DNA of 64,000 nucleotides from Nocardia jinanensis. Lineage in GTDB: Bacteria; Actinomycetota; Actinomycetes; Mycobacteriales; Mycobacteriaceae. Both the position numbers and the translations under genes were made by a program. The DNA is taken from the NCBI RefSeq assembly GCF_014645735.1, contig NZ_BMMH01000009.1, positions 186,001-250,000 on the forward strand, read 5' to 3'. How positions within the stretch are numbered: position 1 is the stretch's first letter; every line of letters starts with the position of its first letter. Of the stretch, positions 16,060 to 23,746 are shown piece after piece. The notes under the pieces are model-generated. The model did not search any database. It was not told the DNA's origin and saw only the letters and a list, made by a program, of their open reading frames with translations.

Positions 16060-17358
16060 TCAGCGGTGCCGGGTACGGACGTGCCAGGTGCCGAGTAGCA
16101 GGATGGGCACCAGGATCAAGCCCCCGACCATGAGCAACATCCACAACTCGTCGAATTCGCCCCGGCCCGGTCCCTGCGCCGAATAGGCGACCGCATTCAG
16201 TGGTGGTGTCGCCAACCCCGGTGCGCTGAGCACGGATTCGTCGTCGTCGCCCGGTATATCTCCGACCCGTGCGTTCCGGTCGAGTGCGAATCCGTAGTCG
16301 AGCAGGCGGGCGGCCTGCTCCCACGGGCGGATCGGCAGTACATCGGCCTGCAGCAGGGTTACCGCCAGCCGGCGGCCGTCGCGCTCGGCGGCCGCGACGA
16401 AGGTCTGGCGGGCGTCGTCGGTGTAGCCGGTCTTCCCGCCGAGGGCGCCCGGATAGTTGTAGAGCAGGCCGTTGTCGTTGGCGATCGGGAACCCGGGATG
16501 ATCCTGATCGCCGGGAATCTTCGGGTCGGGCGGGAAGCCCGGGAAGTCGAACTGCTCGGTATTGATCATCTCCGCGAACAGCGGGATCGACATGGCCTCA
16601 CGGAACAGCAGCGACAGATCGTAAGCCGAGGTGCTCATCCCGGGGCCGTCCAGCCCGGACGGAGTGGCCGCGCGGGTGTCGTAGGCGTGCAGCGATTTCG
16701 CGAGGTCGTTCATCTTCACCACTGCCACCGTGTCGCCGCCCAGCTGCGCGGCCAGCGCATGCGCGGCGTCGTTACCGGAGGCCATCACCAGGGCATGCAG
16801 TAGTTGCCGGTTGGTATAGCGGCCGCCCGGGCCGATACCGACCCGGGTGCCCTCCACATCGGCATCGGCCTGAGTGCCCACGACGACCTTGTCCAGATCC
16901 AGGGTGCGCAGCGCGACGATCGACAACAGCACCTTGATGGTGCTGGCCGGGCGGTACCGGCCGTGTGGATCCTTGGTGGCCAGCACCGCGCCGGTGTCCA
17001 GGTCCGACACCATCCAGGCGGTCGCGGAGATATCAGCGGGTAGCGCGGGCGCCCCGGTGGGCAGGACCACCCCGCATTCCCCGAGCCGCTTCCCGCCGAT
17101 CGGGGAATCGGGGACCGACAGCGGCGTCGGCGCGGCTTCGCCGGGTTCCGGGACCTCGGAGGCATCGATCGCCGGGGGTGGCTGCGTCTTCTGCGGGCAG
17201 GTGTCGGTAACCGGTGTGGTGAACGGAGTGGTGGTGGGTGGTGCGGGCTGCGCTGCCGCGGTCCCGCATACGGTGATCGGTCCGGCCGCTAGAACCGCGG
17301 CGGAGAGCACCGAGCCGAGCAGTCGGGCGGTGCGCTGGTGTTGCTGCCTGTTGTACAT
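16060..17358 (-). CDS. D-alanyl-D-alanine carboxypeptidase (DacB1-like, S11 family)
   Basis: Cell-wall enzyme trimming the terminal D-Ala of peptidoglycan stem peptides. The 432-residue preprotein has a signal peptide (1-36, ending GTAAAQ), a Pro/Thr-rich linker, then the penicillin-binding fold with all three motifs: STIK (nucleophile Ser, about 139-142), SGN in MASGNDAAHAL and KTG in LGGKTGYTDDARQ. A C-terminal hydrophobic helix (LLMVGGLILVPILLLG) plus a basic tail anchors it in the membrane. ATG 17358 lies 8 nt from TAGGCT of a family B element with no ribosome-binding site, suggesting leaderless expression. Its position matches dacB1 of M. tuberculosis. Confidence 0.92.
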   Translation of the reverse strand: MYNRQQHQRTARLLGSVLSAAVLAAGPITVCGTAAAQPAPPTTTPFTTPVTDTCPQKTQPPPAIDASEVPEPGEAAPTPLSVPDSPIGGKRLGECGVVLPTGAPALPADISATAWMVSDLDTGAVLATKDPHGRYRPASTIKVLLSIVALRTLDLDKVVVGTQADADVEGTRVGIGPGGRYTNRQLLHALVMASGNDAAHALAAQLGGDTVAVVKMNDLAKSLHAYDTRAATPSGLDGPGMSTSAYDLSLLFREAMSIPLFAEMINTEQFDFPGFPPDPKIPGDQDHPGFPIANDNGLLYNYPGALGGKTGYTDDARQTFVAAAERDGRRLAVTLLQADVLPIRPWEQAARLLDYGFALDRNARVGDIPGDDDESVLSAPGLATPPLNAVAYSAQGPGRGEFDELWMLLMVGGLILVPILLLGTWHVRTRHR

Positions 17359-17366
17359 CGACGCCG

Positions 17367-17436
17367 AGCCTAGATGGCGCTGCCGGCTGTGGCCGCCCAC
17401 AGCCGCGCACGGCCGGAGCGGATGCGGAGGTACGCC
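17367..17436 (-). repeat. Family B repeat with promoter-like end, upstream of dacB1-like gene
   Basis: Read toward the carboxypeptidase gene, the copy begins GGCGTACCTCCGCATCCGCT and ends TCTAGGCT. It contains the CGCTCCGGCCGTGCGCGG core shared with the copies near 30190, 31586, 40215, 40283 and 57983. The terminal TAGGCT (17367-17372) matches TANNNT and ends 8 nt before the ATG. The internal hairpin is a different one here (CTGTGG-GCGG-CCACAG). Confidence 0.6.
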
Positions 17437-17518
17437 TGGAATCCCGGCGCGAGAGATGTACGCCACGGGCTCCCACCGGTGATATCGGTACCGTTCGATA
17501 TTCCGGGTGGGCGCCGGT

Positions 17519-18613
17519 TCAGCCCAGCAGTACCGCGTACCCCGGTTTGATGATGTCGTCGATGATGCGCAGCCGCTCCGGGAACGGGATGAACGCCGAC
17601 TTCATCGCGTTGATGGTGAACCGTTCCAGATCACTCCAGCCGTAGCCGAAGGTCTGGTGCAGTTTCAGCATCTCCCGGCTCATGGAGGTATCGCTCATCA
17701 GCCGATTGTCGGTGTTCACCGTCACCCGGAAGCGCAGCCGTGCCAGCAGGTCGAACGGATGCTTGTCCAGCGAGGGCACCGCGCCGGTCTGGACATTCGA
17801 CGACGGGCACAACTCCAGCGGTACGCGGGTATCGCGCACATAAGCCGCCAGCCGGCCGAGCCGGGCATCCTCGATCGCGCCGGGCACCTCGATATCGTCG
17901 ACGATGCGGACCCCGTGACCGAGCCGGTCACAGCCGCAGAACGCCAGCGCCTCATGGATCGACGGCAGGCCGAACGCCTCACCCGCGTGGATCGTGAAAT
18001 GGGCGTTGCTGACCCGCATGTACTCGAAGGCGTCCAGATGCCGGGTGGGCGGGTATCCGGCCTCCGCACCCGCGATATCGAAACCGCAGACGCCCCGGTC
18101 GCGGAAACGGATCGCCAGTTCCGCGATCTCGCGGGACCGTGCCGCGTGCCGCATGGCGGTCAGCAGACAGCGCACCACGATGGGCTGCCCGGCCGCGGCG
18201 GCGGCCGCCTCGCCCGCGGCGAACCCGGCCAGTACGTGTTCGACCACCTCGTCGAGGGTCAGGTCCTGTTCGAGATGCTGTTCGGGCGCGAACCGCACCT
18301 CGGCGTAGACCACACCGTCCGCGGCCAGGTCTTCGGCGCATTCACGGGCCACCCGGTGCAATCCCGCGGGGGTCTGCATCACCGCGACGGTATGGGTGAA
18401 AGTCTCCAGGTAGCGTTCCAGCGAACCGCTGTCGGCCGCGTCCCGGAACCAGTGCGCCAGCGATTCGGCGTCCTGGGCGGGTAGGTCGTATCCGCAGTCC
18501 GCGGCCAGTTCGAGCACGGTGGCCGGCCGCAGACCACCGTCGAGGTGATCGTGCAGCAGAGCCTTCGGCGCCCGGCGCAGCGTTACGAGATCCAGCGGCA
18601 AGGGTCCGGTCAT
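17519..18613 (-). CDS. add: Adenosine deaminase
   Basis: Zinc enzyme converting (deoxy)adenosine to (deoxy)inosine in purine salvage. The 364 residues show the metal-binding LLHDHLDGGLRP (HxH, about 19-30), FTIHAGEAFGLPSIHEAL (His/Glu, about 200), DRLGHGVRIVDD and ELCPSSNVQTGAV, and the Asp pair in VTVNTDNRLMSDT. It is the last gene of the minus-strand salvage operon, starting 73 bp after the deoA stop. The order cdd-deoA-add divergent from sdhCDAB is the same as in M. tuberculosis (Rv3315c-Rv3313c). Confidence 0.95.
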   Translation of the reverse strand: MTGPLPLDLVTLRRAPKALLHDHLDGGLRPATVLELAADCGYDLPAQDAESLAHWFRDAADSGSLERYLETFTHTVAVMQTPAGLHRVARECAEDLAADGVVYAEVRFAPEQHLEQDLTLDEVVEHVLAGFAAGEAAAAAAGQPIVVRCLLTAMRHAARSREIAELAIRFRDRGVCGFDIAGAEAGYPPTRHLDAFEYMRVSNAHFTIHAGEAFGLPSIHEALAFCGCDRLGHGVRIVDDIEVPGAIEDARLGRLAAYVRDTRVPLELCPSSNVQTGAVPSLDKHPFDLLARLRFRVTVNTDNRLMSDTSMSREMLKLHQTFGYGWSDLERFTINAMKSAFIPFPERLRIIDDIIKPGYAVLLG

Positions 18614-18686
18614 GTATCGACGGTATCGCCGAATGTCGCGCCGGTCAGCCGGATGCCCCGAAACGTTCCGCCTCTTCGGCTACCGC

Positions 18687-20105
18687 TCACCCGGAATTAC
18701 CCCCGTGGTCAGCGGCCGGATGCGGATGCGGGTGCGCGGTACCGAGACCCGAGCGGGCGGGTGGGTGCCCGGAATGCCGGTGCGGGTTCCAGCGGTGGTC
18801 GCGGTGCCGATCGGGGCCGATCCGGTCGAGGACCAGTGGTCCGCGGGTGGGGCCGCCGGTGGATTCCGCGTCGACGGTGATCGTTTCGGCCAGTGCCTCG
18901 AACGCGCGGGGAAACGCTTCGGGGGTGTCGGTGTGCAGGGTGAGCAGGGGTTGCCCGGCGGTGACCCGATCGCCCGGTCCGGCGTGCAGCCGGATCCCCG
19001 CGCCGGCTTGGACGGGATCGCCCTGCCGGGCGCGCCCGGCGCCCAGCCGCCAGGCCGCGATGCCGACGCCGCGCGCGTCGAGGCGGGTCAGGATGCCGGA
19101 GGACGGGGCGGACAGGGTTTCGGTATGGGCGGCGGCGGGCAGCGGTGCGGCGGGGTCACCGCCCTGGGCGCGGATCATCGCCCGCCAGTGGTCCATGGCG
19201 CGGCCGTCGGCCAGCGCTTCGGCCGGGTCGGCGTCCAGACCCGCCAGTGCCACCATTTCGCGCGCCAGGGTCACGGTGAGCTCCACGACGTCGGCCGGTC
19301 CGCCGCCCGCGAGCACCTCCACGGCTTCGGCGACTTCGAGTGCGTTGCCCGCGGTGCGGCCCAGCGGAGTGTCCATCGCGGTGAGCAGGGCCACGGTCTC
19401 GACACCGGCATCGGCGCCGAGTTCGACCATGGCGGTGGCCAGCGCGTATGCCTCCTCCCGGGTGCGCATGAACGCGCCCGAGCCGACCTTCACATCGAGT
19501 ACCAGAGCGGCGGTGCCCTCGGCGATCTTCTTGCTCATGATCGAAGCGGCGATCAGTGGGATGGACTCGACGGTGCCGGTGGTGTCGCGCAGCGCGTAGA
19601 GACGTTTGTCGGCGGGAGCCAGGTCGGCACCGGCCGCGCAGACCACGCAGCCGGCGGCCGGGTCGGTGAGGATCTCGCGCATCCGGTCCGGCCCGATATC
19701 GGCCCGCCAGCCGGGGATCGATTCCAGTTTGTCCAGGGTGCCGCCGGTATAGCCCAATCCGCGTCCGGACAGCTGCGGCACCGCGGCGCCGCACGCCGCC
19801 ACCAGGGGAGCCAGCGGCAGGGTGATCTTGTCACCCACGCCGCCGGTGGAGTGTTTGTCCACCGTCGGCCGGGGGAGATCGGTGAAATCCAGGCGGCGGC
19901 CCGATCGGAGCATGGCCTCGGTCCAGCGCGCGGTCTCACGGCGATTCATCCCGCGCAGCACGATCGCCATGGCCAGAGCGGCCATCTGCTCGTCGGCCAT
20001 TTCGCCCCGGGTGAAAGCGGCTATGGCCCAATCGATCTGCGCGTCGGACAGTTCGCCGCCGTCGCGTTTGGCGCCGATGATCGATACCGCGTCGTGTGCC
20101 GTCAC
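18687..20105 (-). CDS. deoA: Thymidine phosphorylase
   Basis: Phosphorolyses thymidine or deoxyuridine to base and deoxyribose 1-phosphate. Signatures of the family are KHSTGGVGDKITLPLAPLV (phosphate site, about 83-101), the glycine-rich SGRGLGYTGGTLDKLESIPG, RLYALRDTTGTVESIPLIAAS and LVLDVKVGSGAFM. GTG 20105 (MTAHDAVSIIGAKRDGG) follows GAGGGC and fits relatives; the frame is open further upstream without homology. The C terminus runs about 57 residues beyond the usual end into a His/Pro/Arg-rich tail (segment GTAHPHPHPAADHGG), which may be non-structured or the result of an eroded stop. Confidence 0.93.
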   Translation of the reverse strand: MTAHDAVSIIGAKRDGGELSDAQIDWAIAAFTRGEMADEQMAALAMAIVLRGMNRRETARWTEAMLRSGRRLDFTDLPRPTVDKHSTGGVGDKITLPLAPLVAACGAAVPQLSGRGLGYTGGTLDKLESIPGWRADIGPDRMREILTDPAAGCVVCAAGADLAPADKRLYALRDTTGTVESIPLIAASIMSKKIAEGTAALVLDVKVGSGAFMRTREEAYALATAMVELGADAGVETVALLTAMDTPLGRTAGNALEVAEAVEVLAGGGPADVVELTVTLAREMVALAGLDADPAEALADGRAMDHWRAMIRAQGGDPAAPLPAAAHTETLSAPSSGILTRLDARGVGIAAWRLGAGRARQGDPVQAGAGIRLHAGPGDRVTAGQPLLTLHTDTPEAFPRAFEALAETITVDAESTGGPTRGPLVLDRIGPDRHRDHRWNPHRHSGHPPARSGLGTAHPHPHPAADHGGNSG

Positions 20106-20158
20106 GCCCTCAGTCTGGCAGCGTCGGTGTTGCGGTGCCGGGGTTCGGCGGGGCGGCG

Positions 20159-21160
20159 CTACTCCTGGAGGGCGCGCAGCGTTTCGAGGCGGTGCTGCAC
20201 CGTGGGGCCGGTCGGGGTGACGATGATCTCGTCCGCGCCGGTGTCCTTCGCCAGTGTCTCGAGCCGGTCGAGGACCTGATCGCGAGTGCCGATCGCCTGG
20301 TCGGCATTGCGGTCGTCGACGAACGCGTTCTCCGCGTCCGACCACGCGTACTCCTGCGCTTCGGCCAGCGTCGGGATCCGCTGGGGTAGTTGCCCGGTAC
20401 GCATCCGCAGCTGGACCAGGCTCTGCGGAAGGGTTCGCAGGCGGGCCTCCGCCGCGGAATCGGCGACCACGGTCGCCACGGCCAGCATCGAATGCGGTTC
20501 GCTGAGCACCTCGGAGGGCCGGAACTCGCTGCGATACAGGTCGAAGACCAGCGGGGTGTTGCGCCCACCGGCGAAATGATGGGCGAAGGCGAACGGCAAC
20601 CCCATCATGGCGGCCAGCCGGGCACTGAAATCACTCGAACCGAGCAGCCACATCTCGGGGGAGTCGCCGTGGCCGGGCACCGCCTGGATACGGTCGCCCT
20701 GCCCGCCGCGCAACGGCGGAATCGTCCCGAAGTAGGCCAGCAGTTCCACCACCTGTTTCGGGAAGTCCTCCACGGCCTCGGCCGCGGCACCGCGCCGAAT
20801 GGTCGCCGAGATGAGCGGATCGGTACCGGCGGCGCGGCCCAGCCCCAGGTCGATGCGGTCGCCGTAGAGCGCGACCAGGGTGCCGAACTGTTCGGCGACC
20901 ACCAGCGAGGAGTGATTGGGCAGCATCACTCCGCCGGAACCCACCCGGATCCGTTCGGTCGCCGCGGCCACCGCGGCGATCAGCACCGGCGGCGCCGAGC
21001 TGGCGATTCCCGGCATCCCGTGGTGCTCGGCCACCCAGAACCTGCGGAACCCCAGCCGCTCGGCCTCGCGGGCGACGGTGAGGGTGTCGGCGAGCGCCTG
21101 CCGATGCGATCCATCGGCGGCGACGGCGGCCAGGTCGAGGACGGAGCGGGGAACTGTCAT
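20159..21160 (-). CDS. LLM-class flavin-dependent oxidoreductase
   Basis: A bacterial-luciferase-like monooxygenase of 333 residues that would use reduced FMN or F420. Family features are the N-terminal LGFRRFWVAEHHGMPGIASSAPP, RIRVGSGGVMLPNHSSLVVAEQF (strand 4) and RIDLGLGRAAGTDP, then VELLAYFG and a C-terminal helix pair. It belongs to the EHHG-containing MsnO8/YhbW-like group. It is inserted between deoA and cdd on the same strand, a position without a counterpart that I recall in M. tuberculosis. A metabolic link to nucleoside salvage is not evident. Confidence 0.88.
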   Translation of the reverse strand: MTVPRSVLDLAAVAADGSHRQALADTLTVAREAERLGFRRFWVAEHHGMPGIASSAPPVLIAAVAAATERIRVGSGGVMLPNHSSLVVAEQFGTLVALYGDRIDLGLGRAAGTDPLISATIRRGAAAEAVEDFPKQVVELLAYFGTIPPLRGGQGDRIQAVPGHGDSPEMWLLGSSDFSARLAAMMGLPFAFAHHFAGGRNTPLVFDLYRSEFRPSEVLSEPHSMLAVATVVADSAAEARLRTLPQSLVQLRMRTGQLPQRIPTLAEAQEYAWSDAENAFVDDRNADQAIGTRDQVLDRLETLAKDTGADEIIVTPTGPTVQHRLETLRALQE

Positions 21161-21297
21161 ACCGGGACCAACCCGTGCGATAGCGCGAGGATTCCACAGC
21201 TTCCAGGGCTGGGTGTCGACCGGTGCACTTTCCTGCTGCCGATTCCGCCGCGGCGCGACCTCACCGCGTGCCTCCGACGGACCCGCCTGCCGTCGGG

Positions 21298-21409
21298 CCG
21301 GAGTTCGGCGGCAGGTATTCGATCCGGAAGCGCGGTGTCGGCTCCGGCCAGCGGCCAGGTAGCCAGGTAGCCGGAGTTCGGCGGCAGGTATTCGATCCGG
21401 AAGCGCGGT
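21298..21409. repeat. Near-tandem duplication of the cdd 3' end
   Basis: A 39-bp segment starting CCGGAGTTCGGCGGCAGG is identical at 21298-21336 and 21371-21409 (period 73). The similarity continues imperfectly for about 28 more bases, so the second copy runs into the last codons and stop of cdd, while the first carries the same tail with the stop lost. It looks like a duplication of the gene end into the downstream intergenic space. Confidence 0.8.
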
Positions 21410-21410
21410 C

Positions 21411-21806
21411 TCAGCTCCGGCCGGCGGCCAGGTCGCCGGGGCCGAAGGCGTCGGCCAGTAGCCGTCCCAGCTGGACCGGCCCGTCCCGGTGGTCGACCAG
21501 CAGTTCCTTTCCGCCGAATTCGTAGAGCACCTGGCGGCAGCGGCCGCAGGGCAGCAGGACCTCCCCCCGGGAGTCGCAGACCGAGACCGCGATCAGTCGC
21601 CCGCCGCCCGCGGCTCTGTTGTTGCCGACCAGCACGCATTCCGCGCACAGCCCCAGCCCGTAGGAGACGTTCTCGACATTGCAGCCGACCGAGACCGCGC
21701 TGCCGTCCCAGCCGGCCGCCCCCACCGGAAACCCGGAGTAGGGGGCGTAGGCGCGTCGCATCGCGATATGCGCGCTGGTGCGGAGAAGATTCCAATCGAT
21801 ATCCAT
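21411..21806 (-). CDS. cdd: Cytidine deaminase
   Basis: Zinc enzyme deaminating (deoxy)cytidine to (deoxy)uridine. The 131 residues carry the tetrameric CDA motifs: APYSGFPVGAA, GCNVENVSYGLGLCAE (Cys and catalytic Glu region, about 40-55) and LLPCGRCRQVLYEF (second zinc motif PCGRC). ATG 21806 (MDIDWNLL) is chosen over the longer frame to 21863 from family length. It is the first gene of the minus-strand salvage operon and divergent from the GreA-C-like gene. Its last codons are part of a 73-bp duplication. Confidence 0.95.
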   Translation of the reverse strand: MDIDWNLLRTSAHIAMRRAYAPYSGFPVGAAGWDGSAVSVGCNVENVSYGLGLCAECVLVGNNRAAGGGRLIAVSVCDSRGEVLLPCGRCRQVLYEFGGKELLVDHRDGPVQLGRLLADAFGPGDLAAGRS

Positions 21807-21985
21807 TGCTGCTCCCGCGTCCGTGGGCGACCCATCGGGTCCCGACCCAGCCTGCCGTATCACCGTGTCCGCTGCGCGGTTGCGCGCACGATCCGCTCCG
21901 ACCGGATGTGAAACACGTCGTATCGCTCGGAGATATGTAATGTGCCCGGCCGCCCGGTCCGGGGCCCGTCACCAGGAAGGTGCGA

Positions 21986-22246
21986 ATGACGCTTCCCAGG
22001 TTCCTCATCGTCATGGTGTATTCGAAACTGCTGTTGTCCAAGCTCGACGCCTACGGCAAGGTCGAGGTGCGGTTGGAGTACCGGATCGTGCCCGATCACG
22101 AGGCCGATCCCACCATCGGCAAGTACCCGCAGAGCGCACTGGCCAGCCAGGCCCTGCTCGGGCGGGTGCCCGGCGATATCGTCGATACCGTTTTCAACTA
22201 CGAAGCCGTGCGGCTGCGGGTCGAGTCGATTCACGAAGGCGACTGA
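21986..22246 (+). CDS. Small stand-alone GreA/GreB C-terminal-domain-like protein
   Basis: An 86-residue product. From about residue 28 it reads like the FKBP-like C-terminal domain of GreA/GreB/Rnk: EYRIVPDHEADPTIGKYP, then SALASQALLGRVPGDIVD (compare SPLGKALLGKKVGDEV of GreA) and a closing YEAVRLRVESI strand. The N-terminal coiled coil that enters the RNA polymerase channel is absent and is replaced by a short hydrophobic stretch (FLIVMVYSKLLL). ATG 21986 sits after AGGAAGG (21974-21980); an in-frame GTG at 21980 is possible. An Rnk-like polymerase binder is one idea; function unknown. Confidence 0.55.
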   Translation: MTLPRFLIVMVYSKLLLSKLDAYGKVEVRLEYRIVPDHEADPTIGKYPQSALASQALLGRVPGDIVDTVFNYEAVRLRVESIHEGD

Positions 22247-22896
22247 TCCGCGGGGGTCCACCGGCGGCCCGGCTCCCGTACAACGGCCGGTGGACCCGAA
22301 TTTCTCGCTCGGCACGGACCTCGCAGCACCTCCGGGCCGGTGTCCTGCTCGCAATTCCGCCGATATTGCCGAAAAGCCTTTCGCGCGGAGGCGATCTATC
22401 GGCTACTCTCGAGTAACTTGTCCTCGTGAACTGAGACATTTTGCACATTGCCGCCGCGCGCAATGGCGACATCGACATTGTGAGCTCGCGTGCGCGTCGT
22501 AAATCGCACGCCGGGATCGCTCGCCTGCGTGACGATGTGAAATGCGCTGCACACCAGGGATTTGCGGAACAATACGGTGCCGCGCCAGGGTTCTGGAAGT
22601 AGGTGATGAAGGGCGCGACGAACCCGCCGCGGAACCCCTCCACCGCCTGACAAAGGTAAACCTAACCTGCGTGATCTGGGCGCAACGCGCCGCACGCCGA
22701 ATTAGTTCCCCGATTGTCGGAGGATTAGAGTCCAGAACAGATCGGTTCAGGTTCGGCGGCGGCGAGCCCATCGACAGCGGCCCCGGAGTCGGCCCCTGTC
22801 GGCCGTGGGTTGGTACGCCACCGAAATCCCGGCCCGCCACACCGGTGCCGGGTCTGCGACCGGGTCCATCAACGATGTTGGAGGCACCGAAACTCT
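22247..22896. other. 650-bp gene-free region upstream of sdhCDAB
   Basis: I find no convincing gene. The region contains an iron-box-like site (22652-22670), a short inverted repeat CATTGC/GCAATG (22446-22451 and 22460-22465) and stretches less GC-rich than the genes. It probably carries the sdh promoter, a long leader, and possibly an unrecognised small RNA. Confidence 0.5.
22652..22670. promoter_or_regulatory. IdeR/DtxR-type iron box upstream of sdhC
   Basis: AAAGGTAAACCTAACCTGC matches the 19-bp consensus TTAGGTTAGCCTAACCTAA at 13 positions, including AGGT and the whole CCTAACCT half. It lies about 230 bp before sdhC. In actinobacteria, iron-loaded IdeR/DtxR binds such sites, repressing or, for some upstream sites, activating. 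Here it would tie synthesis of the iron-rich succinate dehydrogenase to iron supply; the direction of control is not known. Confidence 0.6.
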
Positions 22897-23295
22897 ATGG
22901 CCACGATAGAAGCTCCGGCTCAGCCGAAGCGCAAAACGCTGTACCGAGGCGACCCCGGAATGTGGTCCTGGGCCCTGCACCGGATCACCGGTGTCACGGT
23001 TTTCTTCTTCCTTTTCGTGCACGTCCTGGACACCGCGCTCGTACGGGTCAGTCCGGAGATGTACGACGACGCGATCGCGATCTACAAGACCCCGATCGTC
23101 GCGCTCATGGAGATGGGCCTGGTCTTCTGTGTGCTGTTCCACGCGCTCAACGGAGTGCGAGTGATCCTGGTGGACTTCTGGTCCAACGGTCCCCGCTATC
23201 AGAAGCAGATGCTCTGGGGCATCATCGGGCTGGTGGTCGTGCTCCTGGTGCCCTCGATCGGCCGCATGTTCTACCTACTGTTGACGGAGCACTGA
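22897..23295 (+). CDS. sdhC: Succinate dehydrogenase cytochrome b556 subunit
   Basis: Membrane anchor subunit of complex II, 132 residues with three hydrophobic helices. WSWALHRITGVTVFFFLFVH (about 24-43) holds the conserved Ser/Arg of the quinone pocket and a His near the heme, and LVFCVLFHALNGVRVI supplies the axial-ligand His. GGAGG at 22880-22884 lies 12 nt before ATG 22897. It is the first gene of sdhCDAB; sdhD starts 3 bp after its stop. Confidence 0.94.
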   Translation: MATIEAPAQPKRKTLYRGDPGMWSWALHRITGVTVFFFLFVHVLDTALVRVSPEMYDDAIAIYKTPIVALMEMGLVFCVLFHALNGVRVILVDFWSNGPRYQKQMLWGIIGLVVVLLVPSIGRMFYLLLTEH

Positions 23296-23298
23296 GCC

Positions 23299-23730
23299 AT
23301 GTCCGCACCTGTTCTCGGTAAGTCCCACGACCGTCCGGCGAGCCTGGATCTGCCCCGCTCCCCGCGTTCGCACGCCAGCGGGAACTTCGAGAAGTACGCG
23401 TGGCTGTTCATGCGCTTCTCCGGCCTCGCGCTCATCGTGCTGGTCTTCGGCCATATGACGATCATGCTGCTGCTCGACGGCGGCGTTAAACGGCTGAACT
23501 TCGCCTTCGTCGCCGGCCGGTGGTCCAGCCCGTTCTGGCAGATCTGGGATCTGGCCATGCTGTGGCTGGCGCAGCTGCACGGCGGCAACGGTGTGCGCAC
23601 CGTGATCGCCGACTACTCGCGCAAGGATTCGACCCGGTTCTGGCTGAACACGCTGCTGGTGCTGTCGATGATCCTGATCATGGGCGTGGGCACCTACGTC
23701 ATCTTCACCTTCGACCCCAATATCAGTTAG
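23299..23730 (+). CDS. sdhD: Succinate dehydrogenase hydrophobic membrane anchor subunit
   Basis: Second membrane anchor of complex II, 143 residues with three helices: WLFMRFSGLALIVLVFGHMT (about 34-53), IWDLAMLWLAQLHGGNGVRT and the C-terminal TLLVLSMILIMGVGTYVIF. His residues in the first two helices are candidates for heme and quinone binding. It follows sdhC after 3 bp and precedes sdhA by 16 bp, so the order CDAB is canonical. Confidence 0.93.
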   Translation: MSAPVLGKSHDRPASLDLPRSPRSHASGNFEKYAWLFMRFSGLALIVLVFGHMTIMLLLDGGVKRLNFAFVAGRWSSPFWQIWDLAMLWLAQLHGGNGVRTVIADYSRKDSTRFWLNTLLVLSMILIMGVGTYVIFTFDPNIS

Positions 23731-23746
23731 GAACGGGCCACCTCGC

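Noticed and set aside
18612..20279. A 555-codon plus-strand frame
   Set aside because: Antisense to deoA; glycine/arginine-rich shadow translation with no family resemblance.
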